Below, piece by piece: positions 32,753 through 44,600 of a stretch of DNA of 64,000 nucleotides (positions are counted from its first letter, which is position 1; each line of letters opens with the position of its first letter). The stretch covers positions 18,567,501 through 18,631,500 of the forward strand of contig NC_091665.1 in NCBI RefSeq assembly GCF_042453785.1, in the 5' to 3' direction. The notes under the pieces were generated by a model that searched no databases, was not told the DNA's origin, and saw only the letters and a list, made by a program, of their open reading frames with translations. Position numbers and translations under genes: made by a program. Origin of the DNA: Malus domestica (Eukaryota; Streptophyta; Magnoliopsida; Rosales; Rosaceae).

Positions 32753-35700
32753 TTAGTACCACATAGAGTTCCTATGAGGTTCAAATTTGTCACTATCTTC
32801 ATCATCTCTATGTGTAGAATGAGTGTATTGTGAAGAGTAGTTATCAAATGATAAATCCCCAAAATAGTTTTGCATGTAATTGTTAATATGCCACCCATAT
32901 GGATCCGAGATTGGTTGAGGTTGTCCATAAGAAAAATCATTTGAAGATTGAGGCTGGGATTGATTCCATGAGTCGCTCGATTCCATCCCAACAGGAATGG
33001 GATATGAAGGGTAGGGAAATGGTTGGTTATGAGTATAACCATAGTTACTACTTCCCAATCCAAAAGAGTCTGAAGTTCTAGATAACGAGTCATCTTCTTG
33101 ACTTGACAAAATCCCTTTGCCTCTTTCTCTGCGAGTATAGTCCTTCCCTATGGCACCAATTCCTAGTCCTGCCCGCCTACTGCCATGGTCATCATCTTGT
33201 GTTGCATGCGTGAAGTTTGCCTCACCAGTGAAGGGGCTCATATATCCGGGAGGTGGTGGTCCATAATAGTTTCCATATCCACCACCACTACCTCCAGCTC
33301 CACTATTTCCTTCATCATTCCCACCTCCGGTGGTATGTGAGTCTCCTGATCTTGTACTAGAGCTATCATTAGTATCAGCACGATGTTGTGGTTGTGTAGG
33401 ATTGGAAAAAGGTGGAATTCCAGTGTTGCTTGGCATTGGGTGCAAAAGTTCTTCGAAAGAGTCAGCGCTGCTAGATCCCACCTCCTCCTCTAATACTCTT
33501 TCTACATTTATCCCTTCATTACGTGCTTCTTCAGCAACTCTGGGAGCTGGGTTGCCTTCATCATCATCTAAATGAAGAGGTCTAATCCATTGAAAAAGTT
33601 GGTTACCCTCCGTATCATCATCTTCACCAACAATATCAAACACATCTAGTGGGTCACCACGGTCGACATGATCGATTTCTGCTTCCTTATCTCGAATTTG
33701 AAGCTTCATGTTGTAGTAGCAATAAACTAATTTTTCCAAGCTACTATGAGCCAACTTATTTCTTTGCTTTGTATGGATGAGTGCAAATGTGCTCCAATTT
33801 CTTTCACAAGCTGATGAGGAAGCTGTTTGTGATAATACTTTTATTGCTAACTTTCTCACAGTTGGTGCATCGGTCCCATACATGATCCACCATTCAGCTA
33901 CAATGAAAAATAATGTTGATAAGCCTAATAACTCCAACAAATTCTATTATAAACTTATAGTGAAATATGTTTATACTCACTAGGAGACATATTTGTTCGA
34001 GCAGCAACTGATGTTGGTTCTCCAAATGTTCTTCTTGCATCTTTAAACCATGTTAGCTGAATACAATAAATTGTGTTAGTTTAATCCAACAAAGTAATTA
34101 TTATAATTTAAGTAATTGTGTACCTCATTTCCAAATTGGCCAACTGCTGGTGATGCAGGGTCTAATTTAGAGTATACATTATGTACAGCATGTATAAGGG
34201 TACCATCATCTCCAACACCGGGTCTGTATTGGTATCGGGGATTCAAATAATATGCTGTTCAAAGAAACACATACTCTAATAAGATAAATAATACTTATGC
34301 AACTAAAGAAATGAATTGCAAATTATGACATAATTTATACCTGCTGCATGCAAATCGTGGTATAATGTTTTATACCATCGGTCTTCAATTATTTTTACGA
34401 CTCACCTTGCACCATGTTTTCTTTCCAATTCATCCTTCACTACACGCATCAACTCATATACAGCCCCCATAGTAGGATACACTTCTGTGTCAACGATCCG
34501 TAAAACTTTGTAAAGAGGTTCAAACACTTGACACACATGTTCTGTTTGACTCCAAAAAGCATGATCAAGCACTATACTTTCCACCAAACAACCTGTATTT
34601 GAGCGGCTAAAATTGTGGTTGGCCCAATCATCACTGGTGAATAGTTGCTTCAACCCTGCTTTCTTCTTGAGTAGGCTGTTTAATGCAATATAGTTGGTGG
34701 CGAATCGAGTGGTAGCTGGACAAATAATTTCTCCTCTGCAAAATTCACGCATCTTTGCCAACAACCAACCGTGATTGTAAATATAATTAGTGATCGTTCT
34801 AGCTCTTTTGACCATAGTAGCAACATTCTCTCTCTTCCCCATTGCCTCAAACATAAGATCAATACAATGTGCTGCACATGATGTCCAAAACACATTATGA
34901 TGCTTCATTAACTTTTTTCCAGCTTTGACAAATGCAGAACCGTTGTCGGTCACGACTTGGACAACATTATGCTCTCCCACCTCCATGATTACATCCCTCA
35001 ATAATTTGTAAATATATTTGTAATTCTTTATATGGTCTGAAGCATCAACAGACTTCAAAAAAATTGTCTTGCTCTTGGAATATACCATGAAGTTGATGAT
35101 AGATAATCTGGTCGGGCCGGTCCATCCGTCACACATGATTGTGCAACCATTAGTTTCCCACTTTGACCTCAACTTGTTAACATACTCGCCAATGTCTTTA
35201 TACTCCATATCCAAATATTTGTTTCTTATCTCATAGGGAGTGGGAGGTTGTACTCCAACACCGGCCTGTTGACATCCCACTACCATATTTTTGAAATGAT
35301 GTGATGAAGCCTTCGCAGCAGGGACATTTTCATAGATAAAGAACTTGCTAATTAGACGCCCCATTCCCTCCTTCACATTACCTCCCTTGAAATAACTCCA
35401 AACACTCTTTTGACGTGCGTTGGATGACTTATATAAACTTGGGGCTATTGGTGGTGTTGGTTGTGATTCTCTAAGACTGCCTCCCCGTCTCATTTGTGCA
35501 CCACCACTTGTCCCGGAACCTTGTCCCCTATTAGGAATTTTATGAAGGTGTTCTCTTTCCCATGCTGACTGTTTGGAGGCACGTAATGCTTGTTTCAAAC
35601 TGCGTCGTTCTTCAGGTCCCATGCCATCATCACATTCGTCCTCATCGTCATCATCATCACTGTCAACCGCTTGGCCATAGACTTCTCCCCGTAGCTCAGC

Positions 35701-35964
35701 TCGAATATTTTCCATTCCTTGTGTCATCTTTTCCTTCTGCTGTTTTTTATTTTTTAATAATGTGCTGATGAATGCCTTCACTTTTGGGGGGACATTATCG
35801 CATCGTTGGACATTTTTTGATGGATCTAATCCACTAAGATGATACTTCAGTCGTGTCACTCCGCCACTCTTCATTACCCGACCACAATATTTGCAAATTG
35901 TGCCATGTTTGTTTCCGTCTATTGGGTCTCCATGTTCCCAAGCTGGATCACGTTTACTTGACAT
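32753..35964 (-). pseudogene. hAT transposase (BED finger, DUF659, dimerisation domain)
   Basis: Four exons, 34341-35964, 34124-34254, 33981-34056 and 32753-33897, join in phase to 991 codons. N-terminal BED-type finger: CKYCGRVMKSGG plus RLKYHLSG (residues about 23-45). DUF659 region: GCTIMCDGWTGPTRLSIINF and VVQVVTDNGSAFVKAGKKL. C-terminal dimerisation domain: TASSSACERNWSTFALIHT and NKLAHSSLEKLVYCYYN, followed by an acidic, Gly-rich and Ser-rich tail of about 280 residues. An in-frame TGA at 34402-34404 interrupts exon 1 near its 3' end, in a context (CAAGGTGAGT) that also looks like a splice donor. All other joints keep frame, so decay is recent or an alternative short product exists. Confidence 0.88.
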
Positions 35965-36121
35965 CTTAAATGTACCTATATTTATTTTTCATTAAAATTA
36001 GACAATTATTTTTTGATAAAAATAAGAGAACCTAAATAATAAAGTTATTCTACAGAAGAATTAAATACAAAGTAAAGAAAATGATTGTAAAAAGTTAAGT
36101 AATTATACAAATAATATGGAA

Positions 36122-36862
36122 TAATAAAACCTAATATTAATGAATAATAATCCAATTTGATAATAATTCAATTTAATGAATAATAAACCAATTTGATAAA
36201 AAAAAATCCTAATATAAAACATGGTGATGAATAATAATCCAATTTGATAATAATAATCCAATTTGATAATAATCCAATTTAATGAATAATCCACCAATTT
36301 GATAAAAAAAAATTCCTAAATTAAAACATGGTGATGAATAATAATCCAATTTGATAATAATAATCCAATTTGATAATAATCCAATTTAATGAATAATCCA
36401 CCAATTTGATAAAAAAATTATCCTAAATTAAAACATGGTGATGAATAATAATCCAATTTGATAATAATAATCCAATTTGATAATAATCCAATTTAATGAA
36501 TAATCCACCAATTTGATAAAAAAATTATCCTAATATAAAACATGGTGATGAATAATAATCCAATTTGATAATAATCCAATTTAATGAATAATCCACCAAT
36601 TTGATAAAAAATTATCCTAATATAAAACATGGTGATGAATAATAATCCAATTTGATAATAATCAAATTTAATGAATAATCCACCAATTTGATAAAAAAAA
36701 TTCCTAATATAAAAGAATAATAATCCAATTTGATAATAAAAAAACCTAATATAAAAGAATAATAATCCAATTTGATAATAAAAAAATCTAATATTAAAGA
36801 ATAATAATCCAATTTGATAATAAAAAAACCTAATATTAATGAATAATAATCCAATTTGATAA
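36122..36862. repeat. 107-bp tandem array in the hAT leader
   Basis: The marker ATGGTGATG recurs at 36221, 36328, 36435, 36542 and 36629, spaced 107, 107, 107 and 87 bp. Each unit contains further CCAATTTGATAATAAT sub-repeats of about 20 bp. The array lies upstream of the transposase ATG. The units differ by small indels only. The overlapping open frames are by-products. Confidence 0.85.
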
Positions 36863-36863
36863 T

Positions 36864-37460
36864 GAAGATGGTAAGAGAAATAAAATAATAAATAATATTA
36901 AACATATTAAAATTATCCTAGGGAATAATTATACAACATTACTTAATTACTTAAAACAATTAATATTAACATTACTTAATTGCTTACAAAAATTAACATG
37001 CAAGTATTAATTACTTAAAAAGATTCACATACGAGTCCACACAAATTTATTTGTTGTCGTATAAATTACAATAATATAAATTTAAGTTTGTAAATTTACC
37101 TTAAATATTGAAGCATTTGTGTTCAAGCTTTGGAATGGATCTGGAATGACTTTGAAAATGGTAAGGAAAATAAAATAATAAATAACATTAAACATATTAA
37201 AATTATCCTAGGGAATAATTATACAACATTACTTAATTACTTAAAACAATTAATATTAACATTACTTAATTACTTACAAAAATTAACATAATTAACATGC
37301 AAGTAATTACTTAAAAAAATTAACATACGAGTGCACACAAATTTATTTGTTTTTGTATAAATTACAATAATATAAATTTAAGTTTGTAAACTTACCTTAA
37401 ATATGGAAGCCTTTGTGTTGCTTGGCTTTGGAAAGGATCTGGAATGGTTTTGAAAATGGT
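36864..37460. repeat. Direct duplication of about 290 bp in the hAT
   Basis: GAARATGGTAAG...AAATAAAATAATAAATAA and the following sequence occur at 36864 and again at 37154; the start of a third unit lies near 37452. On the minus strand each unit ends in a TTAAGGTAARTTTAC word that resembles a splice donor, suggesting a duplicated non-coding leader exon and intron start. Confidence 0.75.
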
Positions 37461-38667
37461 ATGGGAAGAAGAATGTAAGTTAAAATTCGGTGAATGCCTC
37501 TGATGATGAAAGAATGTAAGTATATAACAGACATTGACACTGTTTTGCATGTGAAAGACTGTCACACGCTTTCATTATTAAAGCAGTAGTATTTGTTGTG
37601 CATGTTCTGAAATTGCAAAAAGTTCTTTGGATCATTGGATCAGAGAGGTAGACATAGGTTTGGAATGATTTGGTTTTGAATAATTTGGAGCATTGGATGC
37701 TTTTTTTTCTTAGACACCATCACTCAGACAGTAAAAAAGACTGAGGAACTCACACTCCACCACACACACACTTCGAGACCCCCCCCACCACACCACACAC
37801 GCACACCACACACGTACACCACACACGGAGGTCTCTCTCTCGATCTTTCATTTCCCACTCCACTACCATATTCTCGAATCCTCTCAGTCTCTCTCTTCTC
37901 TCTTCTCTCTCTGAGGTCGGTCTGAGCCTTCGTTCTCACCGAGAAGTTCTCAGTCTTCTCCCTCCCTTCCCCCTTCTCCAGTTCTTCCACACACACACAG
38001 AGACATCATCTCTCGAATCTCGATCCTCCTCGTCCGTGTCTCCGTGTCTCCCTGTCTCCCTCTGCTCCTCCCATCTCACCCGCCCTAAACCCAGCCGTCG
38101 ACACCACTCCATAACCGTCCGTGTCTCCGTGTCTCCCTGTCTCCCTCTGTCTCCGTAGTCCAAGCCGTCGACACCACTGAGGAGCACGAACTTGTCCCAG
38201 CCGTCTTGGATTCGTGAGGAAGACGATGTTCCAGGCTCCTACTTCTCTTCTTCCCCTCTATTACTTTAAATTTTTGTACAGATTTCAATTTTTCTGCATG
38301 TTGCACCTTTGTTGTACTGAAATTGATTTTAGGGATTTAGGAATTAGGATTTCTATTTTTGTACAGATTGCGATTTATCTGCATGTTGCTTGATTTTTGT
38401 ACTGAAATAGATTTTAGGGATTTAGGAATTAGGGATTCAGTTCAGTTGCTTTGAATCCGAATTTGGGGATTTAGGGAATCAGTTCATTTGCTTTGAATTT
38501 TGTACTGAAATCGTTCTTCTCGGCTTGTAAACATGTTGATTTTTGTACTGAAATCGTTCTTCTCGGAATCCTGTATTGTAGATTCAGTTCATTTGCTTTG
38601 ATTTAGCATTTGGGGATTTAGGGTTTCGGATTATTTGCTCCGGCCGTGTTCTCCGATGAGTCCATAC
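37461..38667. other. hAT 5' region: CT-rich and duplicated leader
   Basis: A CACAC/CTCTC-rich stretch (37730-38160) contains repeated TCCGTGTCTCCCTGTCTCCCTC words, then duplicated blocks of about 85 bp (TTTTTGTACAGATT...TAGGGATTTAGGAATTAGG) from 38271. The long minus-strand frames here are low complexity and not genes. The layout resembles a transposase promoter and untranslated leader. Confidence 0.55.
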
Positions 38668-38831
38668 CAAATATCGTGATATTTTCGAAAATATCGCGAT
38701 ATTATCGATATTATCAATAATATCGCGATATTCTGCCGAAAACAAGTTGGATAGTTACTAAAATATCGGGGTCCCAAAAAAACGATAATATCGGCGATAT
38801 TTCGCCGATATTATCGATATTTTCTACTGTG
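38668..38831. promoter_or_regulatory. hAT right subterminal ATATCG cluster
   Basis: About ten ATATCG or CGATAT words, including ATATCGCGATATTATCGATATTATC, lie within 165 bp of the right end. It mirrors the left cluster and is likely a transposase-binding zone. Confidence 0.55.
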
Positions 38832-39250
38832 GTCATAAGTAGCAATAGAGAAGTAGTCAGTTCCTACATTTCATACAGATAGCAATTCAGTGCAAGCACA
38901 ATAACCATTTGTTTTCGAAAGGGATATAGAATCTTTATTTGTTTTATACAGAAAGGGATCAAATGTACGCTCAACTAAACAAAAGAAAATAGGACTGATT
39001 TCGGAATTCAATCAATTAGCGTCTTACCGACAAGTTTGATGTCTGTGTTCTCTACTACCCATTTTGCTCCATCCTCTGTGAATAAGCCCCCTAATTAATC
39101 ATTAATGGGGTAAAAAATGTAAGTTCTATGGCATGCCTTCTTTGCATTGTTAACTTTGATCAGATTCAACCTTAGTGGTTAAATTTCAAGTACTAGATTT
39201 AAAATCTGGCACGCTTACTCCTTAAATCTAAAACGTCTCTTTGAACATAA

Positions 39251-39549
39251 GGTCATCTCCAACCAAAGGGTCCAGAGGGCCAGAGGATCGAAAATAGCCC
39301 TAAAACTGTCTCCAATCGAGGGCTAGGCCAGAGGGCTCGGGAATCTAGGAGGGCCCCACGGAATCGGAGAAGGCTGGAGGGCTGGCTATTTTTTTTTATA
39401 GTTTTCCTATTGCTGTTGGTTATAACCGACAGTAATAGGTATTCATAGGCAAATATTTTTTTTTATTTACTATTAATGTCGGTTATAACCGACACTAATA
39501 GTTTGAATTTTTTTTTAATATAACGGCTAGCTGACTCAGCTAGCCATTG

Positions 39550-39590
<41 letters not shown>

Positions 39591-40228
39591 AACATTTCTT
39601 TTCTTTTATAAATATGGTGAAGTTCTTTCAATTCTTCACTTCATTTGCAATATTTCCTTCTTCAATATTTTTCAATATTTCCTTCTTCAATATTTCTCAA
39701 TATTTCCTTCAATATTTCCTTCATCTATAATATTTGTTTCAATTTTTCAATAATTTCCTTCAATATTTTTTCAATAATTTCCTTAAATAATTTCCTTCAT
39801 TTTTTTCCTATAACTTATATTTCACAAAATTTGTTTCATATTTTTTTTAAATTCCATTTTTTTCCTATAACTTCTATTTCACAAAATTTGTTTCATATTT
39901 TTTTTAAATTCTATTTTTTTCCTATAACTTCCTAAGCCATTATACAACATTAAATTAAATTAAGTAACATGAAACAACATTAAACAATATAAAACAACAT
40001 TTAAGTTGTAGTTTTTAAATAATAAATTATGTTTGGCCCTTTGACCCTCGGTTGGAGACGGTTTTTTGTGAAATGGCTAAAACGAGCCCTCTGGCCCTCT
40101 GGTCCTCAGTTGGAGACGGAGGCAAATATGACCATGTACTATTCATTAAAATATTAATATCTTGGAGAATCTTAGAGGGTCAGAGGGCTAAAACGAACCC
40201 TCTGGTCAGCCATCGATTGAAGATGACC
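39251..40228. mobile_element. Tourist/PIF-Harbinger-like element
   Basis: The ends GGTCATCTCCAACC and the reverse complement GGTCATCTTCAATC are flanked by TAA (39248-39250 and 40229-40231). A TAA duplication with GG-starting inverted ends is typical of PIF/Harbinger MITEs. The interior has GCCAGAGGGCC words near both ends, two palindromic GGTTATAACCGAC blocks (39418-39500), a T run of about 35 at 39551-39585, and AT-rich CTTCAATATTTC repeats. There is no transposase. It interrupts exon 3 of the cyclase pseudogene. Confidence 0.75.
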
Positions 40229-40781
40229 TAAGCGCAATGCAGCACGAAAGAATCTACCTGTCAGCGTTTAATGTTTTGAACAGGACACGAGGTGTACCCT
40301 TGGGAATATTTAGGGACTTCATAACCTCAGCTGCAAAAGGTGGACAGAAGAATTGAGGATAAATCACATCTTAAAAATCAAGAACATCGGTCCCATTAAA
40401 TAAAAAAATGTCAAATGAAATAAAAGTTTCTGGTAGTTTCACTTTCACATAGCTGATTCGACACTTTACTTACGCATATAGTACACTGAGACACAAGATG
40501 GTATACCCAAGTATTGAAATGCAATCAAATTGGTACCGAGTATTTCAAAATATTGGTACTGAAAACCAGGATCATATAAAATTGCCAGAAGTATAATTCG
40601 AGGCAAGTGTAGAAGTCAGGGCACAAAGATCCTACCGAAATATTACTTCAAATGATCCTAAAGAAATATTATTTCAAAAGATCCTACAGAAATTTACAAA
40701 ATATTAATTACCACAAAACATCCTACAGAAAGTTACAAAATAGTACTGAAATCCGAGTTAGAAATGCATACCGGTAATATT

Positions 40782-41462
40782 TGTGGAGCCAAAAATAATT
40801 CCAAAAATTCTAGAGGCAACACGTGGACTTTTATTCAAGAAAGACAAGATTGCCCTCAATAAATGGGCAGACTTCTCAGATGCTCCCACACGCAGCTCAC
40901 ATCTCAGAAGGACTTAGCAGCTGAACACAACTACCCACAGCTCACCTTCCATTGGCAAGGAATTAAAGATAATGATTAATTACCCAAATCCTATCTTTAA
41001 TACATTCCTACTTGAAGAATAACTCCAACCATGTAAGAAATCCTAATTTATTTAAATTAGGATAATTACACCATTATCTCAAGATATTATTTCCTATTTA
41101 ATATCTTGGGAATATTTAGATAATATCTCTCCATTAAACACTATATGGTCGGCCCTAACCCTATAAATACCCCATATTCTACCAAATTTTGAGAGCTTTT
41201 GGCAACTCTAAAAAAGCCCTAAACACTTAACTCTCTCAGAGAAACTAACTAGGCATCGGAGATCTGTTGACCTAACCCTCCCACCTCATGGGCGCATGAG
41301 GCTTAGGTCTCAGAGAAACTAACTTAGGCATCGTAGATCTGTTGACCTAACCCCCCCCCCCACCTCATGGGTGCATGAGGCTTAGGTCTTTGATCAAAGA
41401 TGTTGATTGTTTTGCAAGTGCATTTTCGTCAAGATTGAAGACAGCGGAAATTTGCATCGACA
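40782..41462. mobile_element. Solo LTR inside pseudogene exon 1
   Basis: It begins TGTGGAGCCAAAAATAATTC and ends GCATCGACA (TG..CA). The flanks ATATT (40777-40781) and ATGTT (41463-41467) differ by one base, fitting an aged 5-bp duplication. Promoter-like CTATAAATACCCC lies at about 41161-41173. A block of about 75 bp (AGAGAAACTAACT...GAGGCTTAGGTCT) is duplicated in tandem at about 41236-41388, the second copy with a C run. The start sequence resembles gypsy LTRs of rosaceous plants (from memory). Confidence 0.75.
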
Positions 41463-41639
41463 ATGTTGGTATCCCTGGGAACATCGACCACAATTGCAGG
41501 ACCTATTGAAAAGAATGAACTAACATAAAATCATCAAGAAGTAGAAAACCCTAATATATTTTTGTACGAAAATACATTATTGCCCTTTTCAGGTTCTATA
41601 ATGAGCATGCATCCATGCATAATCACCGTTGAGGACATC

Positions 41640-44600
41640 CGCAAAGTCTGTTGTCAAACAAGTTGAAGAACTCCAAGTGATTGTTCATGAGTTATATGAA
41701 GAAAATCTTGATCTGAAAGAAGGTTTTGTGGTTGGCTTTATAATAGAGAAACTGCCTTCGAATTAGAAGGACTTTAAGATTTATCTGAAGCATCTAACTG
41801 AGGACATGAGCATGGATCAATTGATTCTCAAACTGCGTGTGGAAGAGGATCATCGCAGAAATGAGAAGTATGATGTCTCATTGCTAGAGGCAAAAGCCAA
41901 TGTTATGGAAGAAGGTGACTCGCACAAGGCAAGGCATAATCAGAAAAACAAAGGCAAGGATGTTGCAAAGAAAGCACTCATGGCTGTGAAAGGGAAAACC
42001 TTTAAGAAAATCAAAGGAGGTTGCTGGGTTTGTGGAAAGACAGGTCATAGGGCAAAGAATTGGTGCCACAAGAAGGATCAGAATTTTGAGAATTCCAATC
42101 AAGCAAACGTTGTAGAAGACAAGTTTGTTGCAGTTGTATCTGAAGTCAATTTATTAACTAATTCCAATGACTGGTGGGTTGATACAGGAGCAACAAGGCA
42201 TGTGTGTGCTGATCGGAATTTGTTTGTTACTTACCAATCTGTTGATGGTGGAGAAAATCTGTACATGGGAAATGCAATTGCATCTGCTGTTGCAGGGAAG
42301 GGAAAATGACGCTCAAACTCACTTCTGGAAAAGAGCTTTCACTCACCAATGTTCTGCATGTTCTTGATATTCGCAAGAACCTAATTTCTAAATCTATTCT
42401 GAGTAACAAAGGTTTCAAAATTGTGTTTGAATCTGATAAGTTTGTAATCACCAAAAGTGGGGTGTATGTGGGAAAGGGCTACCTAGCTGAGGGGTTCTTC
42501 AAACTTAATGTACTTTCTGTCGATGCTATTAATAAGAATAACAAGCCTAGTGCTTCTTCTGCTTACTTGATTGAGTCATCTACATTAGGGCATGCAAGAT
42601 TAGGTCATGTTAATTTTCGTTCTCTTCAAAGAATGGTTAACTTAGGCCTATTGCCCAAATGTTCCATGAACAAAGAATCTAAATGTGAGATATGCATAGA
42701 ATCTAAATATGCAAGACATTCATATAAATCAGTGGAAAAATCCAACGAAATACTTGGTTTAATCCATAGTGATCTTTGTGATTTCAAATCTACACCAACT
42801 CGTGGAGGAAAGAACTACTATATTTCTTTCATTGATGATTACAACAAGTACTGTTATGTCTATTTGATTCATAGTAAAGATGAAGCTTTAAACATGTTTA
42901 AGACATTTAAAGCTGAAGTCGAAAATCAACTAGACAAGAGAATAAAAGTCTTAAGATCAGATAGAGGTGGTGAATACGAATCTAATGACTTTGCAGAATT
43001 TTGTTCAACACATGGAATAATACATCAAACGACAGCACCATATACTCCTCAACAAAACGGAGTGGCTGAACGAAAAAATCGTACATTAAAGGATATGATT
43101 AATTCCATGTTGAACAGTTCTGGTGCACCACATAATCTATGGGGTGAAGCGCTCTTTGCTGCAAACACAATTTTTAACCAAATTCCACATAAGAAGACTA
43201 ATCAATCTCCTTATGAAATCTGGAAAGGTAGGTTACCTACATACAAAACCTTGAAAGTGTGGTGTTGTCTTGCGAAAGTTCAAGTGCCTCTTCCAAAGAG
43301 ACAAAAACTTGGACCAAAAACAGTGGATTGTATATTTATTGGTCATGCCAATAATAGTTCGGCATATAGATTTTTGGTTCATAAATCTGAAATTGCAGAT
43401 ATTCATGTAAATACAATACTTGAATCTGCCGAAGCTGAGTTCTTTGAGGAAATTTTTCCTTATAAAGATAGGTCATATGTTTTGAACAAAAGAGTACATG
43501 ATGATACTACAAGAAATGATGACGAAAATCATGCCTCAACTTCTAGAGTTCAAAGCCAAGATTTGGAACCACAGAAGAGTAAAAGAGCAAAAATTGCAAA
43601 GGATTTTGGTCCTAATTTCCTCACTTTTGAAACTGAAGAAGAGCCTCAAACTTATAAGGCTGCATTAGAATCATCTGAAGCGTCTTATTGGAAAGAAGCT
43701 ATTCAAAGTGAAATAGAATCCATCATGCAAAATAATATATGGGAATTGGTTAATTACCTCCTGGAAATAAACCAATAGGACACAAATGGATTTTAAGAGG
43801 AAATTGAGACCGGATGGTACCATAGACAAGTATAAAGCTCGTCTAGTTGCCAAAGGGTATCGTCAAAAAGAAGGAATTGACTATTTTGACACTTATTCAC
43901 CCGTAGCTAGAATAACTTCTATAAGGTTATTAATAGCTATAGCATCTGTGTACAATCTTGAGATACATCAAATGGATGTCAAATCTGCATTTCTAAATGG
44001 TGAATTAGACAAAGAAATATATATGGAACAACCTGAAGGTTTCATTGTCAAAGGTCAAGAAAAGAAAGTTTGCAAATTGATTAAGTCATTATATGGACTT
44101 AAACAAACGCCTAAGCAATGGCATGAAAAATTCGATCATAATATGATCACAAATGGATTTGTGATCAATGAAAGTGATAAGTGCATTTATGTTAAGCAAA
44201 CAAAAATTGCTTGTGTTATTGTATGTCTTTATGTTGATGACATGCTTATACTGGGAACAAACAAAGATGTGATTAACTCCACAAAGAAAATGCTAAATTC
44301 TAGTTTTGATATGAAAGATATGGGAATAGCTGATGTGATTCTTGGAGTTCGAATTCTAAGGAATTCAGATGGATATGTTCTAACTCAATCACATTATGTT
44401 GAAAAGGTTCTAAGAAGGTTTGGACATTATGATTGTAAACCTGCAGTAACTCTTTTTGATCCCATTCATAAACTTACTAAAAACGAAGAAGAGAGTGTAT
44501 CTCAATTAGAGTATACCCAAGTTATAGGTTGCTTGATGTACATTATGAATTGTACAAGACCTGATCTTGCTTATTCAATAAGCCGACTAAGTAGGTATTC

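Larger units (their letters stand above)
32400..38831 (-). mobile_element. hAT transposon, full length
   Basis: The ends CAAGGAAGAAAATATCG and CACAGTAGAAAATATCG (reverse complement of the right end) agree at 14 of 17 positions. They are flanked by a perfect 8-bp duplication GTCATAAG (32392-32399 and 38832-38839), the hallmark of hAT insertion. The target was exon 4 of the cyclase paralogue. Inside are a four-exon transposase gene, a 107-bp tandem array, a 290-bp duplication, a CT-rich leader (37730-38160) and ATATCG-rich subterminal zones at both ends. A stop in the transposase suggests that this copy is non-autonomous now. Confidence 0.92.
31666..41502 (-). pseudogene. Cyclase/kynurenine formamidase-like gene, cut apart by transposons
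   Basis: Minus-strand exon remnants: exon 1 at 41463-41502 plus 40772-40781 (PAIVVDVPRDTNI); exon 2 at 40258-40330 (AEVMKSLNIPKGTPRVLFK), 73 bp as in the sister copy; exon 3 at 40231 and 39028-39247 (LMFKE, then [16 protein letters not shown]); exon 4 at 38832-38863 plus 32349-32399 (DYFSIATYD, then IPAQHVAFLKGR in a shifted frame); exon 5 at 31666-31791 (126 bp, open, VQGLKLDGIQPENYFVHCLP). Insertions: a solo LTR in exon 1, a Tourist-like element in exon 3, a hAT in exon 4 and a MITE in the last intron. Exon 4 also has its own frameshift. The family (PF04199) comprises metal-dependent hydrolases. It is the sister of the gene at 61754. Confidence 0.88.

Noticed and set aside
36122..36862. Regular repeats resembling a CRISPR array
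   Set aside because: Contiguous 107-bp tandem units without unique spacers in a eukaryotic transposon.
37724..38306. Three minus-strand frames rich in Arg/Glu
   Set aside because: Translations of CT/CA-rich simple sequence in the hAT leader; no domain.
39645..39935. Phe/Ile-rich plus-strand frame
   Set aside because: Low-complexity TTCAATATTTC repeat inside the Tourist-like element.
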